This document shows, piece after piece, positions 6,417 through 15,239 of a DNA stretch of 37,437 nucleotides. Position 1 is the first letter of the stretch. Every line of letters starts with the position of its first letter. This DNA comes from Paraeggerthella hongkongensis. GTDB taxonomy: Bacteria; Actinomycetota; Coriobacteriia; Coriobacteriales; Eggerthellaceae. The position numbers and the translations under genes are program-made. The stretch lies in contig NZ_QICD01000024.1 of the NCBI RefSeq assembly GCF_003726035.1, positions 1 to 37,437 of the forward strand, given 5' to 3'. The notes below the pieces were generated by a model. That model ran no database searches. It was given only the letters and a program-made list of their open reading frames with translations, and was not told the origin of the DNA.

Positions 6417-8588
6417 ATGAAAATACGCCGAAAACAGCGTGAAAAGCGCACCCATGCGGTGCAATGGCTGCTTCTTCTGACCATAGCGGCCCTGTGCTTT
6501 GTCGCCTTCTGGGGCGTACGCGGAATGCTCAACGTCATGAACCAGTGGACGGAAGACCTCCCATCCATCGAGGACACCGACTTCACCAGCCATGCGCAGG
6601 AATCCGTCATGTTCGCCGACGACGGTCAGACGGTCCTCGCCGAATTCCAGCTGGAAAAGCGCGACCCTGTCGAGCTGAGCCAAATAAGCTCGTACGTTTT
6701 AAAAGGCACCGTAGACACGGAAGACGTGCGATTCTACGAACACGACGGCGTTGATTTTCCAGGCATCGCACGTGCCCTCGTAAACAACCTGCGCGGCGGG
6801 AAGCTGGAGGGGGCGTCCACCATCACCCAGCAGCTTGTTCGAAACACCGTGCTGACGCAAGAAGCTCATGAGATTTCTTTCGAACGTAAGATTCGGGAAG
6901 CCGAGCTGGCCGTCAATCTGGAGAAGCGATTCTCCAAGGACGAAATCTTGCTCATGTACCTCAACACCATCAACTACGGAGACGGATGCTACGGTATCGA
7001 AGCCGCAGCGCGGAACTATTTTCAAACGTCGGCCGCCGACCTCACGCTCACCCAAGCCGCCACGCTCATCGGCATACCTCAATCCCCCACGTACCTCAAT
7101 CCCAAGGAGCATCCCGAAGCATGCTTGGAACGGCGAAACGTCGTGCTTGACCGCATGCTTTCTGCCGGAGACATCACGCGGGACGAATACGAGGCGGCAA
7201 TAAGCGCAGAACTGGGGCTCGACCTTGCTCCGGACGCTCCCGCCGACGGCATCTACACCTACCATTACTTCACCAGCTATGTGCGAGACCTCCTGCTATC
7301 CGAGGACAATCCGTACGGGTGCTCGTACGCAGACCTGTTCAAGGGAGGCTTGACCATCTACTCCTCCATCAACCCAAGCTTGCAGGACGAAGCAGAAGCT
7401 GCCTGCAATGCGCAACGCGAGCGAATGGATGCCGACCTAGAGGCATCACTTGTCGCCATCGAAGCGCAAACAGGCCAGGTAAAGGCTATGGTGGGCGGCA
7501 GCGATTACGATACGAGCAAGGTGAACCTTGCAACGGGAACGGGTGGATCGGGACGCCAGGCGGGATCGACGTTCAAGGCGTTCACGCTGGCGGCCGCTAT
7601 CGAGCAGGGCATATCTCCGCAAACGCTCGTGGACTGCACATCCCCCATGACGCATGTCATTGACGGACAGAGCCACGAGTTCGAGAACTTCGACGGCTAC
7701 AACTACGGGATTCGCAGCATCCAGAGCGCCACCGCCATCTCCTCGAACACCGGCTACCTGCGCCTTTCGGAGGCCATCGGGCAATCGTCCACCACCGAGA
7801 TGGCCGCCCGCTTGGGGGTCGCATCGCCGATGGCCACCGTGTATTCCACAACGCTGGGAGCCGCCGACGTTACGCCCCTTGACATGGCGGCCGCCTACGC
7901 AACGCTGGCGTCAGGCGGGATCAAGCGCGCCCCTGTGGTGGTGACGAAAATCCTCGACCGCAGCGGTCAGGTGATATACGAAGCTCCCGACACGAGCGAA
8001 CGCGTGCTGGACGAACGCGTGACGGCAGCAACCACGAAAGTGCTGCGCACCGTATTCGAGACCGGCGAGGGCACCGCGAACAATGCGCGGCTCTACAGCG
8101 GCCAACCCGTTGCCGGAAAGACCGGCACTTCGAGCGACTTCGCCGACCATTGGCTGGTGGGCTACACGCCCGCCCTCTCGGTGTCCACCTGGATCGGCAA
8201 TCCGGCAGGCGCCATCGCAACCGATCGAGGCATCACCTGCAACGCTCTTTGGAAAGATTTCATGGACCGCGCGACCGAGGGACAGGCCATCGAGCACTTC
8301 GTTTCGATGCAGGATCCTGCGTACAGCAACCCGTACAACACCGCCCAGAAGAACAAGCTTGAGTCGCAGCTGAAAAAGGATGCAGACGACAAAGACGATC
8401 GACGTGATCTGCGCTCGGCCCCCAGCGCCGTAGGATGCACGCTTTCAGAAGCCGCGTCTATCCTCGAGGGCTACCCCGCAGGCTACCTCGAAGAGTATTC
8501 CGACGCCGTGCCTGCAGGCATCGTCATAAGCCAAAGCGTACGAGACGGGCAAGTGGTCATCGTCGTATCGCTTGGACCGAAGCCTTAG
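6417..8588 (+). CDS. Class A penicillin-binding protein with one PASTA domain
   Basis: This 723-residue bifunctional peptidoglycan synthase has a short basic N-terminus and one membrane anchor (about 17-40). The GT51 glycosyltransferase carries EDVRFYEHDG (catalytic Glu102) and EGASTITQQLVRN. The transpeptidase carries STFK (Ser384), SSN (442-444) and KTG (568-570), so both active sites look intact. The last 55-60 residues (VGCTLSEAASILEGYPAGY onward) resemble a single PASTA domain, which in other proteins binds peptidoglycan or beta-lactams. It polymerises glycan strands and cross-links stem peptides outside the membrane. A paralogue on the opposite strand lies about 680 bases downstream. 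No ribosome binding site precedes the ATG, and a -10-like element lies directly upstream, suggesting near-leaderless expression. Confidence 0.95.
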   Translation: MKIRRKQREKRTHAVQWLLLLTIAALCFVAFWGVRGMLNVMNQWTEDLPSIEDTDFTSHAQESVMFADDGQTVLAEFQLEKRDPVELSQISSYVLKGTVDTEDVRFYEHDGVDFPGIARALVNNLRGGKLEGASTITQQLVRNTVLTQEAHEISFERKIREAELAVNLEKRFSKDEILLMYLNTINYGDGCYGIEAAARNYFQTSAADLTLTQAATLIGIPQSPTYLNPKEHPEACLERRNVVLDRMLSAGDITRDEYEAAISAELGLDLAPDAPADGIYTYHYFTSYVRDLLLSEDNPYGCSYADLFKGGLTIYSSINPSLQDEAEAACNAQRERMDADLEASLVAIEAQTGQVKAMVGGSDYDTSKVNLATGTGGSGRQAGSTFKAFTLAAAIEQGISPQTLVDCTSPMTHVIDGQSHEFENFDGYNYGIRSIQSATAISSNTGYLRLSEAIGQSSTTEMAARLGVASPMATVYSTTLGAADVTPLDMAAAYATLASGGIKRAPVVVTKILDRSGQVIYEAPDTSERVLDERVTAATTKVLRTVFETGEGTANNARLYSGQPVAGKTGTSSDFADHWLVGYTPALSVSTWIGNPAGAIATDRGITCNALWKDFMDRATEGQAIEHFVSMQDPAYSNPYNTAQKNKLESQLKKDADDKDDRRDLRSAPSAVGCTLSEAASILEGYPAGYLEEYSDAVPAGIVISQSVRDGQVVIVVSLGPKP

Positions 8589-8622
8589 AGCGGCGAAGCG
8601 CCGCAAGGACAATACAAGACGA

Positions 8623-8670
8623 GGTCAACGGCTTGCGTTCCGACCTGCGGTCGAAAACGGGCCGTTGACC
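8623..8670. terminator. Cruciform-like inverted repeat between convergent genes
   Basis: GGTCAACGGC (8623-8632) and GCCGTTGACC (8661-8670) pair perfectly over 10 bp, and the loop contains a second perfect stem, CGACC and GGTCG (8641-8645 and 8649-8653). It lies between the 3' ends of the PBP gene and the convergent lipoprotein gene, where a bidirectional terminator is expected. Neither side has a clean T-run, so termination is inferred from position. Confidence 0.5.
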
Positions 8671-8695
8671 CCATCCCTTGCTTGGTTCCTTTTGC

Positions 8696-9199
8696 TTAGT
8701 TCTTTTCCGACGCCTTGTTGTCGCCCGACTGCAGCTTGCCGATGCCGTCATCGTACTGCTGCTTGATCTGCGCGATGCGGTCCGCGTACGTAGACCAATC
8801 GAAAGGCTGGGCTTCCGTTGCGCTGTCGATTTCGGTGTACAGGTCGATGTACGAGTTCAGCGCATCCTTCAAACCGTTCGCTCCGTCGACGTATTCCTGC
8901 TGGATGTCCTTCAGGTCGTCGGGAACTTCAAGCTTGCCTAGCGAATCGATCGCCTTGAACGCATTGTCGGCCTGAGCGCGCATGCCCACTACGTCGCCGC
9001 GCGACACCGCGTCGGTGAAGCTGTCCAGCCTGCTTTTCAGATCCTCCATAACCTGGTTCACCTGGGTCATGTACTGACGGTTCTGGGACTGCTGCTGAGA
9101 AGCCGCGGAATCCTGCTGCGCGCAACCGCCCAAAGCGAACACCATGAGCACGCCCGCGAACAAAGCAACGAGCACTCGGGCGAATCTCGATCGTTTCAT
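8696..9199 (-). CDS. Small lipoprotein, function unknown
   Basis: The 167-residue product starts with a lipoprotein signal peptide: MKRSR, a hydrophobic core, and the lipobox LGGC with Cys26 as the lipidated residue. The mature part is predicted to be mostly helical and charged (NRQYMTQVNQVMEDLKSRLD and later IAQIKQQYDDGIGKLQSG), suggesting a small helical bundle or coiled coil on the outer face of the membrane. It lies between two class A penicillin-binding protein genes, convergent with the first and 68 bases downstream of the second in the same orientation, so a role in envelope assembly is a reasonable guess only. The ATG has a weak ribosome binding site (AGCAGG). No known domain is recognised. 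Confidence 0.8.
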   Translation of the reverse strand: MKRSRFARVLVALFAGVLMVFALGGCAQQDSAASQQQSQNRQYMTQVNQVMEDLKSRLDSFTDAVSRGDVVGMRAQADNAFKAIDSLGKLEVPDDLKDIQQEYVDGANGLKDALNSYIDLYTEIDSATEAQPFDWSTYADRIAQIKQQYDDGIGKLQSGDNKASEKN

Positions 9200-9267
9200 T
9201 ATCTACCTGCTTCCTGCATTGAATCGTCGTTATCGTATCGTAGCGGTTTTCGTCGGCCTTGAAACCG

Positions 9268-11508
9268 CTACACCGCATGCAGCACATGCTCGTACCCGAA
9301 CGGTTGCCTGATCCACGCATCTACGCGCATCGAAACAGCGGCGGCCTGGGGCTTTGGATCCGGCTTCGGATCAGGCACCGGGTCGGGTTTCGGATCGGGA
9401 TCGGGCTTCGGGTCGGGCGTGGGCGTAGGGTCGGGGGCAGGATCAGGCGCGGGCGTAGGCTTGGGCTTGGTGTCGCCCGTGCCGGTAGAGGGCTTCTCCT
9501 CTTCCTTCGACTCGTCCTCTTCCTTCTCCTTCGTCTCGCCGCCGTAAGCCCCACCGATATGGTACTTGGAATCGGAGTACGACGGCAGGTACTTGGGATC
9601 GCTGGCCGTCGGGAACTTCTCGGCCGGCTGACCCTCGAGCACCTGGTCCATGAAGTTGGCGAACACGTCTCCTGCGCTTACGCTCACGGGGATTTCCTCC
9701 ACGTTGGAAGGATCGCCGAACCAGATAGCCACCGACAGCTGCGGGGTGATGCCGCAGAACGTGATGTCCTTGTAATCGCTCGACGTACCGGTTTTCGCAG
9801 CTACTTCCTGACCGTTCGCCAACCGAGCGTTACCGCCCGTGCCCTCAGGATCGGTAACCACGGTCTTCATCACATCGGTTGTTGCCTTCGCCACTTCAGG
9901 AGACATAACGCGCTCGCCTCCGGGAGCCGAGTTGTCGGCAATGATATTGCCGTTCTTGTCGGAAATCCGCAAGATAGGCTGCGCATCGTACTTCGTACCG
10001 CCGTTCGCGATGGGAGCATACGACTTCGCCAAGTCGAGAACCGTCACGTTTTGCTGGCCCAGCGTCAGCGAACCTACCGGGTTCAGCGGCGAGGTAATGC
10101 CCATGTTCTTCGCAGTGTTGATGACCTTGTCGATGCCGACCGCCATCTCCAAGCGCACAAAGCCCGTGTTCGACGACTTCGCAAACGCCTTCTGCATGGA
10201 GATATTGCCGAAGCTTTGATTGTTAATGTTGTTCAGCGGGTTGCTCGCAGGATAGCCGGCATCGGGTATAACAGCCGGAGACGTGCAGTCCACCATGGTC
10301 TTAGGGTTGATCCCCGCCTCAAGTGCCGCAATGAGCGTAAAAGTCTTGAACGTGGAGCCACAGGGTCGGCCGGGATTCGTCGGGTTCGTGCCCTTGCCCG
10401 TTGCGAGGTTCAATTCGCTGTCACCACGACCCCCCACCAGCGCCTTCACATGACCGGTATTGGGATCGATGGCAACCAAGGCCCCTTGGATCGTGCCGCC
10501 GAGCCTCTGCTCCTTCTCGGCGATGGCGGCTTCGGCAGCCTGCTGCGCAGACACGTCGAGCGTCGTGACGATGGTAAGGCCCCCGGCGAAGATTTCGGCC
10601 ACGCTGTACGTCTCTTTAAGCTTGTCGATAGCGTAGCTGGTGAAGTACTGATAGGCCAAGATGCCATCGTTCGTGGGTACGGTTTGGTTGAGAACAAGCT
10701 CCTCCGCCTTCGCGGCATCGCATTCCTCCTGGGTGATGACCCCGTTCGAAAGCATACGGTCAAGCACGACATTGCGTCGAGACACGCAGTTGTCCGGGTT
10801 GTTGATCGGTTCGTTGTACGTGGGCGATTGGGGAATACCGACGAGCGCGGCTGATTCCGCCAGCGTCAGATCGGCCGCGCTCTTCGAAAAATAGCGCTCC
10901 GCCGCAGCCTCGATACCGTAGGTAGCGTTGCCGTAGTTGATGGTGTTGAGGTACATGAGCAGGATCTGATCCTTGCTGTACACCTCCTCCAACTTGACGG
11001 ACAGGTACATCTCGCGCACCTTGCGCTTGAGCGAGATCTCGGTCATCTCGTCGGACAAAATGGTGTTGCGGACGAACTGCTGCGTGATGGTGGACGCGCC
11101 TTCGCGGCCAGAACCGGTCAACGTCACCACAGCCGCGCGCATGATGCCCCAAAGATCAAAGCCGCCATGCTCGTAGAAGCGCTCGTCCTCGGTGGCGACC
11201 GTGCCCTTCACCACGTACGGGCTGATCGCGTCGAGCGAGGAAACCGGGTCGCGGTTCTCCAGCTGCAGCTTCGCCAGCTGCGTAGTTTCGTCGCTCGCGT
11301 ACATTTCGGACGGATGAGAAACGTTCAGGTCCTCGACCTGCGATACGTCATACGTAGTCAAATCGCCGATCCACGACGTTCCGAGCGCATATATACCTAC
11401 GCCGCCAGCGGTTACGACGGCAACGAGCACGGTGAATATCACCAAAAGGCCAATGGATGGATGCTTCTTTTTAATGCTCGGCCTGTTTTTTATCGAACGT
11501 GAAGCCAC
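9268..11508 (-). CDS. Class A penicillin-binding protein with Pro/Asp-rich tail
   Basis: The 746-residue protein starts at GTG preceded by GGGAGGTGTCAC. It has a basic N-terminus and one membrane helix (about 18-42), a GT51 glycosyltransferase with EDERFYEHGG and EGASTITQQFVRN, and a transpeptidase with STFK (Ser385), SSN and KTG (Lys572); all catalytic motifs are present. From residue 660 it has an acidic Lys/Glu stretch, then a 50-residue Pro/Asp/Lys-rich tail (673-722) and a distinct last 24 residues (MRVDAWIRQPFGYEHVLHAV at the end). Such tails usually act as wall-spanning spacers. It is a paralogue of the plus-strand PBP at 6.4-8.6 kb but lacks a PASTA domain. It synthesises and cross-links peptidoglycan. 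Confidence 0.95.
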   Translation of the reverse strand: MASRSIKNRPSIKKKHPSIGLLVIFTVLVAVVTAGGVGIYALGTSWIGDLTTYDVSQVEDLNVSHPSEMYASDETTQLAKLQLENRDPVSSLDAISPYVVKGTVATEDERFYEHGGFDLWGIMRAAVVTLTGSGREGASTITQQFVRNTILSDEMTEISLKRKVREMYLSVKLEEVYSKDQILLMYLNTINYGNATYGIEAAAERYFSKSAADLTLAESAALVGIPQSPTYNEPINNPDNCVSRRNVVLDRMLSNGVITQEECDAAKAEELVLNQTVPTNDGILAYQYFTSYAIDKLKETYSVAEIFAGGLTIVTTLDVSAQQAAEAAIAEKEQRLGGTIQGALVAIDPNTGHVKALVGGRGDSELNLATGKGTNPTNPGRPCGSTFKTFTLIAALEAGINPKTMVDCTSPAVIPDAGYPASNPLNNINNQSFGNISMQKAFAKSSNTGFVRLEMAVGIDKVINTAKNMGITSPLNPVGSLTLGQQNVTVLDLAKSYAPIANGGTKYDAQPILRISDKNGNIIADNSAPGGERVMSPEVAKATTDVMKTVVTDPEGTGGNARLANGQEVAAKTGTSSDYKDITFCGITPQLSVAIWFGDPSNVEEIPVSVSAGDVFANFMDQVLEGQPAEKFPTASDPKYLPSYSDSKYHIGGAYGGETKEKEEDESKEEEKPSTGTGDTKPKPTPAPDPAPDPTPTPDPKPDPDPKPDPVPDPKPDPKPQAAAVSMRVDAWIRQPFGYEHVLHAV
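9343..9492 (-). repeat. Low-complexity repeat encoding the Pro/Asp tail
   Basis: On the plus strand, degenerate hexamer units of the type GGATCG/GGTTCG/GGGTCG recur through this segment and encode Asp-Pro, Lys-Pro and Thr-Pro dipeptides. It is prone to length change by slippage. Confidence 0.8.
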
Positions 11509-11535
11509 GTGACACCTCCCAGAAAACTTCGCCCA

Positions 11536-11544
11536 ATTGTATCA
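11536..11544 (-). promoter_or_regulatory. Candidate extended -10 promoter of the second PBP
   Basis: TGA-TACAAT on the minus strand (TG element at 11543-11544, hexamer 11536-11541) gives a 5 of 6 -10 match with the extended TG, about 28 bases upstream of the GTG start. No convincing -35 element is visible. Confidence 0.45.
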
Positions 11545-11600
11545 TCGGGACATGGCTCCCCATGAATCAACATAAACTTGTTGGAAAAAGGGCATAACGC

Positions 11601-11638
11601 AAAACGCCCGGTCGGAACGTAAAAGTACCGACCGGGCG
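11601..11638 (-). terminator. Intrinsic terminator of argH
   Basis: On the minus strand, CGCCCGGTCGG (11628-11638) pairs perfectly with CCGACCGGGCG (11605-11615) over 11 bp with a 12-base loop. A TTTTGCGTT tail follows, short but acceptable. It lies 49 bases after the argH stop. Confidence 0.8.
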
Positions 11639-11686
11639 ATCATGTTGCCCAGCGTTTTGCGAAGGATGCGCCTTGGAGCGAAACAG

Positions 11687-13075
11687 CTACAGAGACGCCT
11701 CGTCGGCAGCGAGCGCGCTCTTCGCTTGCTCCAACTGCACCCGCACGGCGCTGCCTCCGGTTCCGCCTTCGGTAATGCGCGCGGAAACGATGCTTGCCAG
11801 GTCAAGCTCGTTCACGATATCGTCTTCGAACAGGTCGCTTGCCGCTTTGAAGTCTTCAATCGACAAATCGCTCAGGTCGCATCCACGCTGTTCGCACGTC
11901 AAAACCAAGTGGCCGACCACCGCGTGGGCGTTTCTAAACGGTAAGCCCTTCTTAGCCAGATAATCAGCCACGTCCGTAGCCGCCAGATACCCCTTCTTCG
12001 CCTGAGAGAGCATCGAAGCCGGCTTCACCTCCATGGTCTCGATCATGCCGGCTGCGCAAACCAGACAGTCCTCGAGGGTTTTTGCCGCGTCGATGGCACC
12101 TTCCTTGTCCTCCTGCAGATCCTTGTTGTACGCCAGCGGCAAAGCCTTCATGGTGACGAGCAGCGCGACCAGGTCCCCCACCACACGACCCGTTTTCCCG
12201 CGAATGAGTTCCGCGAAATCGGGGTTCTTCTTCTGCGGCATGATGGACGAGCCCGTAGAAAACGCATCCGAAAGCTCGATGAAATCGAACTCGGAGGTGG
12301 ACCACAGCACGATCTCTTCGCACAAGCGCGACAGGTGCATGCACGAAACGCTGCACGCGTACGAAAGATCCAGCAGAAAGTCGCGATCGGACACCGCATC
12401 GAGAGAATTGGGGATCACGTTCGAAAATCCCAGGTCATCTGCCGTCATTTGCCGATCAAGCGGGTAGGTGGTTCCTGCAAGAGCAGCGGACCCCAGCGGG
12501 CTGGCATCCGCTGCGCGACGAGCGGCGGCCAAACGCTCGAAGTCTCGCGTGAGCATCCATACGTATGCCAGCATGTGATGGGAGAACAGCACAGGCTGCG
12601 CATGCTGCAGGTGCGTGTAGCCGGGAAGGATGACGTCAAAGTGTTCCTCTGCCTGCGCGACGAGCGCCTTGCGCAGCATGACGTTCGCCTCCATAAGCTG
12701 CGCGCATCGCTGCTTCGCGAACAGGCGCGTGTCGGTTGCCACCTGGTCGTTACGGCTGCGCCCGGTATGCAGGCGGGCGCCCGCGTCCCCTATGTCGGCG
12801 ATAAGCGCACGCTCTACGGACATGTGAATGTCCTCGTCGTTGATATTGAATTCGAACGCCCCCGCATCGATGCGCGCCTTGATGCGATCAAGGCCGTCGA
12901 CGATTGCGGTCGCGTCATCGTTGGAGATGACGCCCGTTTTCGCAAGCATGCGCGCATGGGCCTGCGATCCTGCTATGTCTTGCGCGTACAGCGCCCTGTC
13001 AACCGGCAGCGATGCTCCGAACCGCTGCGTGAACTCGCTCACGTCCTGGGTGAATCTACCCGACCAAAGTGCCAT
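11687..13075 (-). CDS. argH: Argininosuccinate lyase
   Basis: The 462-residue cytoplasmic enzyme splits argininosuccinate into arginine and fumarate, the last step of arginine synthesis. The fumarase/aspartase superfamily signature GSSIMPQKKNPD is present, as are the N-terminal MALWSGRFTQDVSEFTQRFG, typical of ArgH, and TGRSRNDQVATDTRLF. The ATG follows AAGGGACGG; a 19-residue in-frame extension upstream is not supported. It is the last gene of the minus-strand arginine cluster, 81 bases after argG, and is followed by a clear terminator. Confidence 0.97.
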   Translation of the reverse strand: MALWSGRFTQDVSEFTQRFGASLPVDRALYAQDIAGSQAHARMLAKTGVISNDDATAIVDGLDRIKARIDAGAFEFNINDEDIHMSVERALIADIGDAGARLHTGRSRNDQVATDTRLFAKQRCAQLMEANVMLRKALVAQAEEHFDVILPGYTHLQHAQPVLFSHHMLAYVWMLTRDFERLAAARRAADASPLGSAALAGTTYPLDRQMTADDLGFSNVIPNSLDAVSDRDFLLDLSYACSVSCMHLSRLCEEIVLWSTSEFDFIELSDAFSTGSSIMPQKKNPDFAELIRGKTGRVVGDLVALLVTMKALPLAYNKDLQEDKEGAIDAAKTLEDCLVCAAGMIETMEVKPASMLSQAKKGYLAATDVADYLAKKGLPFRNAHAVVGHLVLTCEQRGCDLSDLSIEDFKAASDLFEDDIVNELDLASIVSARITEGGTGGSAVRVQLEQAKSALAADEASL

Positions 13076-13156
13076 GGTACCGTCCCTTTTATCGTATCGT
13101 TTCAGTTCCGCGCGTCGGGCGGGCGTCCGCAACGCCCCGCCCGAACACCTGCGCGC

Positions 13157-14485
13157 CTACGCCAGCTCGGCTTCGGCGGCGACCACCTGCTTCCAGATAG
13201 AGGTCGCATGCTCGTACTTGCCCTTGGTCAAAGGACCCTCTTGCTTTTCGGCATCGAACAGCTCGGCCGGAGCACCCTCTTTCCGGCGATTCGAGGCCCA
13301 GGTCTTCGCGGACAGCGTGTTGAGCTGGATGAAGCCCTTGGCAGCCTCGTGATCGAACACATCATCGGCATCGTAGGTTGCCAGCGCGTAATCGTAGAGC
13401 GAATACGAGCTTCTCCGGCCGACCACCGTGCAGGATCCCTTGTAGAACTTGAGCCGCACGGTGCCGCACAGGCAACGCTGCGTATTGAGGAGAAACGCGT
13501 CGATGGCCTCCTTAAGGGGCGAGAACCACTGGCCGTTGTACACGCACTTCGCCCACGCCTGCTCCATGCCCAGCTTGAAGTGCAGCACTTCGCGCTCGAG
13601 CACCAGGTCTTCGAGCGCTTTGTGCGCCTGAATGAGCGATAAGGCGCCCGGCACCTCATAGCACTCCCGGCTCTTCACGCCGACCAGCCGGTTCTCGATC
13701 ATGTCGATGCGACCGTAGCCGTGCTTTCCCGCAATCTCGTTCAGCGCGTATATGATGCCGAGGAAGCTTTTCTGGTTGCCGTCGAGCATGTACGGCAAGC
13801 CGCGCATGAACTCGATCTCGACGTACTGCGGCTCGTCAGGGGCCTCAGCAGGATCAGCGGTCATGGCATAGATGTCCGCCGGGGGCTCGGCCCACGGGTC
13901 TTCGAGCACGCCGCACTCAATTGCCCGGCCCCACAGGTTGTCGTCGACGGAGTACGGGGATTTCTTGGTGGTAGGCACCTCGATGCCGTGCTGCTGGGCC
14001 CATTCCATTTCCTCGGGGCGGGTCTTCAGGTCCCATTCGCGCACCGGGGACAGAATCTCGAGGTCAGGGTCGAGCATCGTGATGCTGGCCTCGAAGCGCA
14101 CTTGATCGTTGCCCTTGCCCGTGCAGCCGTGCGCAATGTACTTCGCGTCGAACGCGTGGGCCGCGTCCACGAGATGCTTAGATATAAGAGGCCGTGACAG
14201 AGCGGAGACAAGCGGGTACTTGTTCTCGTACATCGCGTTGGCGGCTAATGCCTTGCTCAGGTACTCCTGAACGAAGGTCTGCCGCATGTCCACCACGATG
14301 CATTCGAGCGCACCCGATTTGAGCGCTTTCTGCTTGATCTTTTCAAGGCCTTCGTGCTCCTGCCCCACGTCGCCCACCACTGCGATGACGTCGAGGTCCT
14401 TTTCCACCTGAAGCCACTTGATGCAGCACGACGTGTCCAGCCCGCCCGAATAAGCAAGTACAACTTTATCCTTCTGATCAGCCAT
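13157..14485 (-). CDS. argG: Argininosuccinate synthase
   Basis: The 442-residue enzyme uses ATP to condense citrulline and aspartate into argininosuccinate. The ATP-binding P-loop-like motif is VVLAYSGGLDTSCCIKWL (residues 8-25), followed by CIVVDMRQTFVQEYL and HGCTGKGNDQVRFE, which bind citrulline and aspartate in this family. It lies between argR and argH. The ATG chosen follows AAGGAAGG at slightly long spacing; 58 further in-frame residues upstream look non-coding. The 258-base leader before it contains inverted repeats and may be regulatory. Confidence 0.97.
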   Translation of the reverse strand: MADQKDKVVLAYSGGLDTSCCIKWLQVEKDLDVIAVVGDVGQEHEGLEKIKQKALKSGALECIVVDMRQTFVQEYLSKALAANAMYENKYPLVSALSRPLISKHLVDAAHAFDAKYIAHGCTGKGNDQVRFEASITMLDPDLEILSPVREWDLKTRPEEMEWAQQHGIEVPTTKKSPYSVDDNLWGRAIECGVLEDPWAEPPADIYAMTADPAEAPDEPQYVEIEFMRGLPYMLDGNQKSFLGIIYALNEIAGKHGYGRIDMIENRLVGVKSRECYEVPGALSLIQAHKALEDLVLEREVLHFKLGMEQAWAKCVYNGQWFSPLKEAIDAFLLNTQRCLCGTVRLKFYKGSCTVVGRRSSYSLYDYALATYDADDVFDHEAAKGFIQLNTLSAKTWASNRRKEGAPAELFDAEKQEGPLTKGKYEHATSIWKQVVAAEAELA

Positions 14486-14743
14486 GATTATGCGTTCCTT
14501 CCTTTGATGGCTTGTACCTGATTTCATGCCCGTTTCGCAATGCAGGTACAGAAAGCCACCCCCTTCAACCGAAAGGAGGTATGCCAAGAAAGGCGTCGAG
14601 GAAAATCGAGCGCACGTGATCCGTACATGCACCGCGGCTTTTCGCTGCGGCACAGCCAAGCCGGGCGACTTGGATGCGGGGTTATACTAAGCTTGGGGTG
14701 AAGGTGGGGAGGAAAAGCGTCTCCCGCAAAAGAAAGTAGACGA
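14486..14743 (-). promoter_or_regulatory. argG leader region with inverted repeats
   Basis: This gap between argR and argG holds a perfect 8-bp inverted repeat, TGTACCTG (14513-14520) and CAGGTACA (14543-14550), with a 22-base centre, just upstream of the argG ribosome binding site. A second stem-loop occurs around 14560-14582 (ACCTCCTT with AAGGGGGT in transcript sense). A TATAAC -10-like element lies near 14691. The central sequence shares the 10-mer ATTGCGAAAC (as its complement, 14532-14541) with the region upstream of argR, hinting at a common operator element. An argG promoter here is likely but not precisely placed. Confidence 0.45.
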
Positions 14744-15172
14744 CTAACGTCGTCGCAGTCGGTCGATGGCGCGCTCAACTTCAACGGCAGCCTCGGGGCT
14801 TTCCGCTGCGATCATGATCGTGTTGTCGCCTGCCACTGTTCCCAGGGCACCGCGCAGACTGGCCTTATCGAGCGCAGCAGAGACGCCGGCAGCTCCGCCG
14901 GAAAACGTCTTGACTACGACCATGTTGCCTGCCACGTGTACCTCTTCGACCAATTCGGAAACCATACGCTGGAGTCGCATCTCCTCAGGGAGAACGTAAT
15001 AGCCCTCGCGCGACTTCACCAGACCCATGTCCATGATGTCGCGAGATATCGTAGCCTGAGTGCACTCATAACCAGCGGCCTGCAGCTGATTTGCAAGATC
15101 TCGCTGCGTCTTGACATTGTGCTCGCGAATGATGTCGCGAATAATGTCATGCCGTTGTTGCCGCTTCCTCAT
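14744..15172 (-). CDS. argR: Arginine repressor
   Basis: At 142 residues from the MRKRQQRHD start, this is the usual ArgR length. The N-terminal winged helix contains TQRDLANQLQAAGYECTQATISRDI, the classic ArgR DNA-recognition pattern. The C-terminal oligomerisation and arginine-binding domain includes GTVAGDNTIMIA, whose Gly-Asp-Asn-Thr contacts arginine in the family. It represses arginine synthesis when arginine is abundant and usually acts as a hexamer. The ATG follows AGAGGG; an upstream ATG 17 codons earlier has a poorer site. The gene sits inside the operon it should control, between argD and argG. Confidence 0.96.
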   Translation of the reverse strand: MRKRQQRHDIIRDIIREHNVKTQRDLANQLQAAGYECTQATISRDIMDMGLVKSREGYYVLPEEMRLQRMVSELVEEVHVAGNMVVVKTFSGGAAGVSAALDKASLRGALGTVAGDNTIMIAAESPEAAVEVERAIDRLRRR

Positions 15173-15239
15173 GCCTGCGATACCCTCTGTTCCTCGAGAA
15201 CGATCACATACAATTCCGCTCATTCATTCTCGCATGAGG

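Noticed and set aside
9259-10854. A 531-codon plus-strand frame opposite the second PBP
   Set aside because: Antisense shadow; its Gly/Arg-rich start is the complement of the Pro/Asp tail repeat.
14573-14617. Plus-strand mini-frame after AAAGGAGGT in the argG leader
   Set aside because: The ATG touches the Shine-Dalgarno-like sequence with no spacing, and the frame is only 12 codons.
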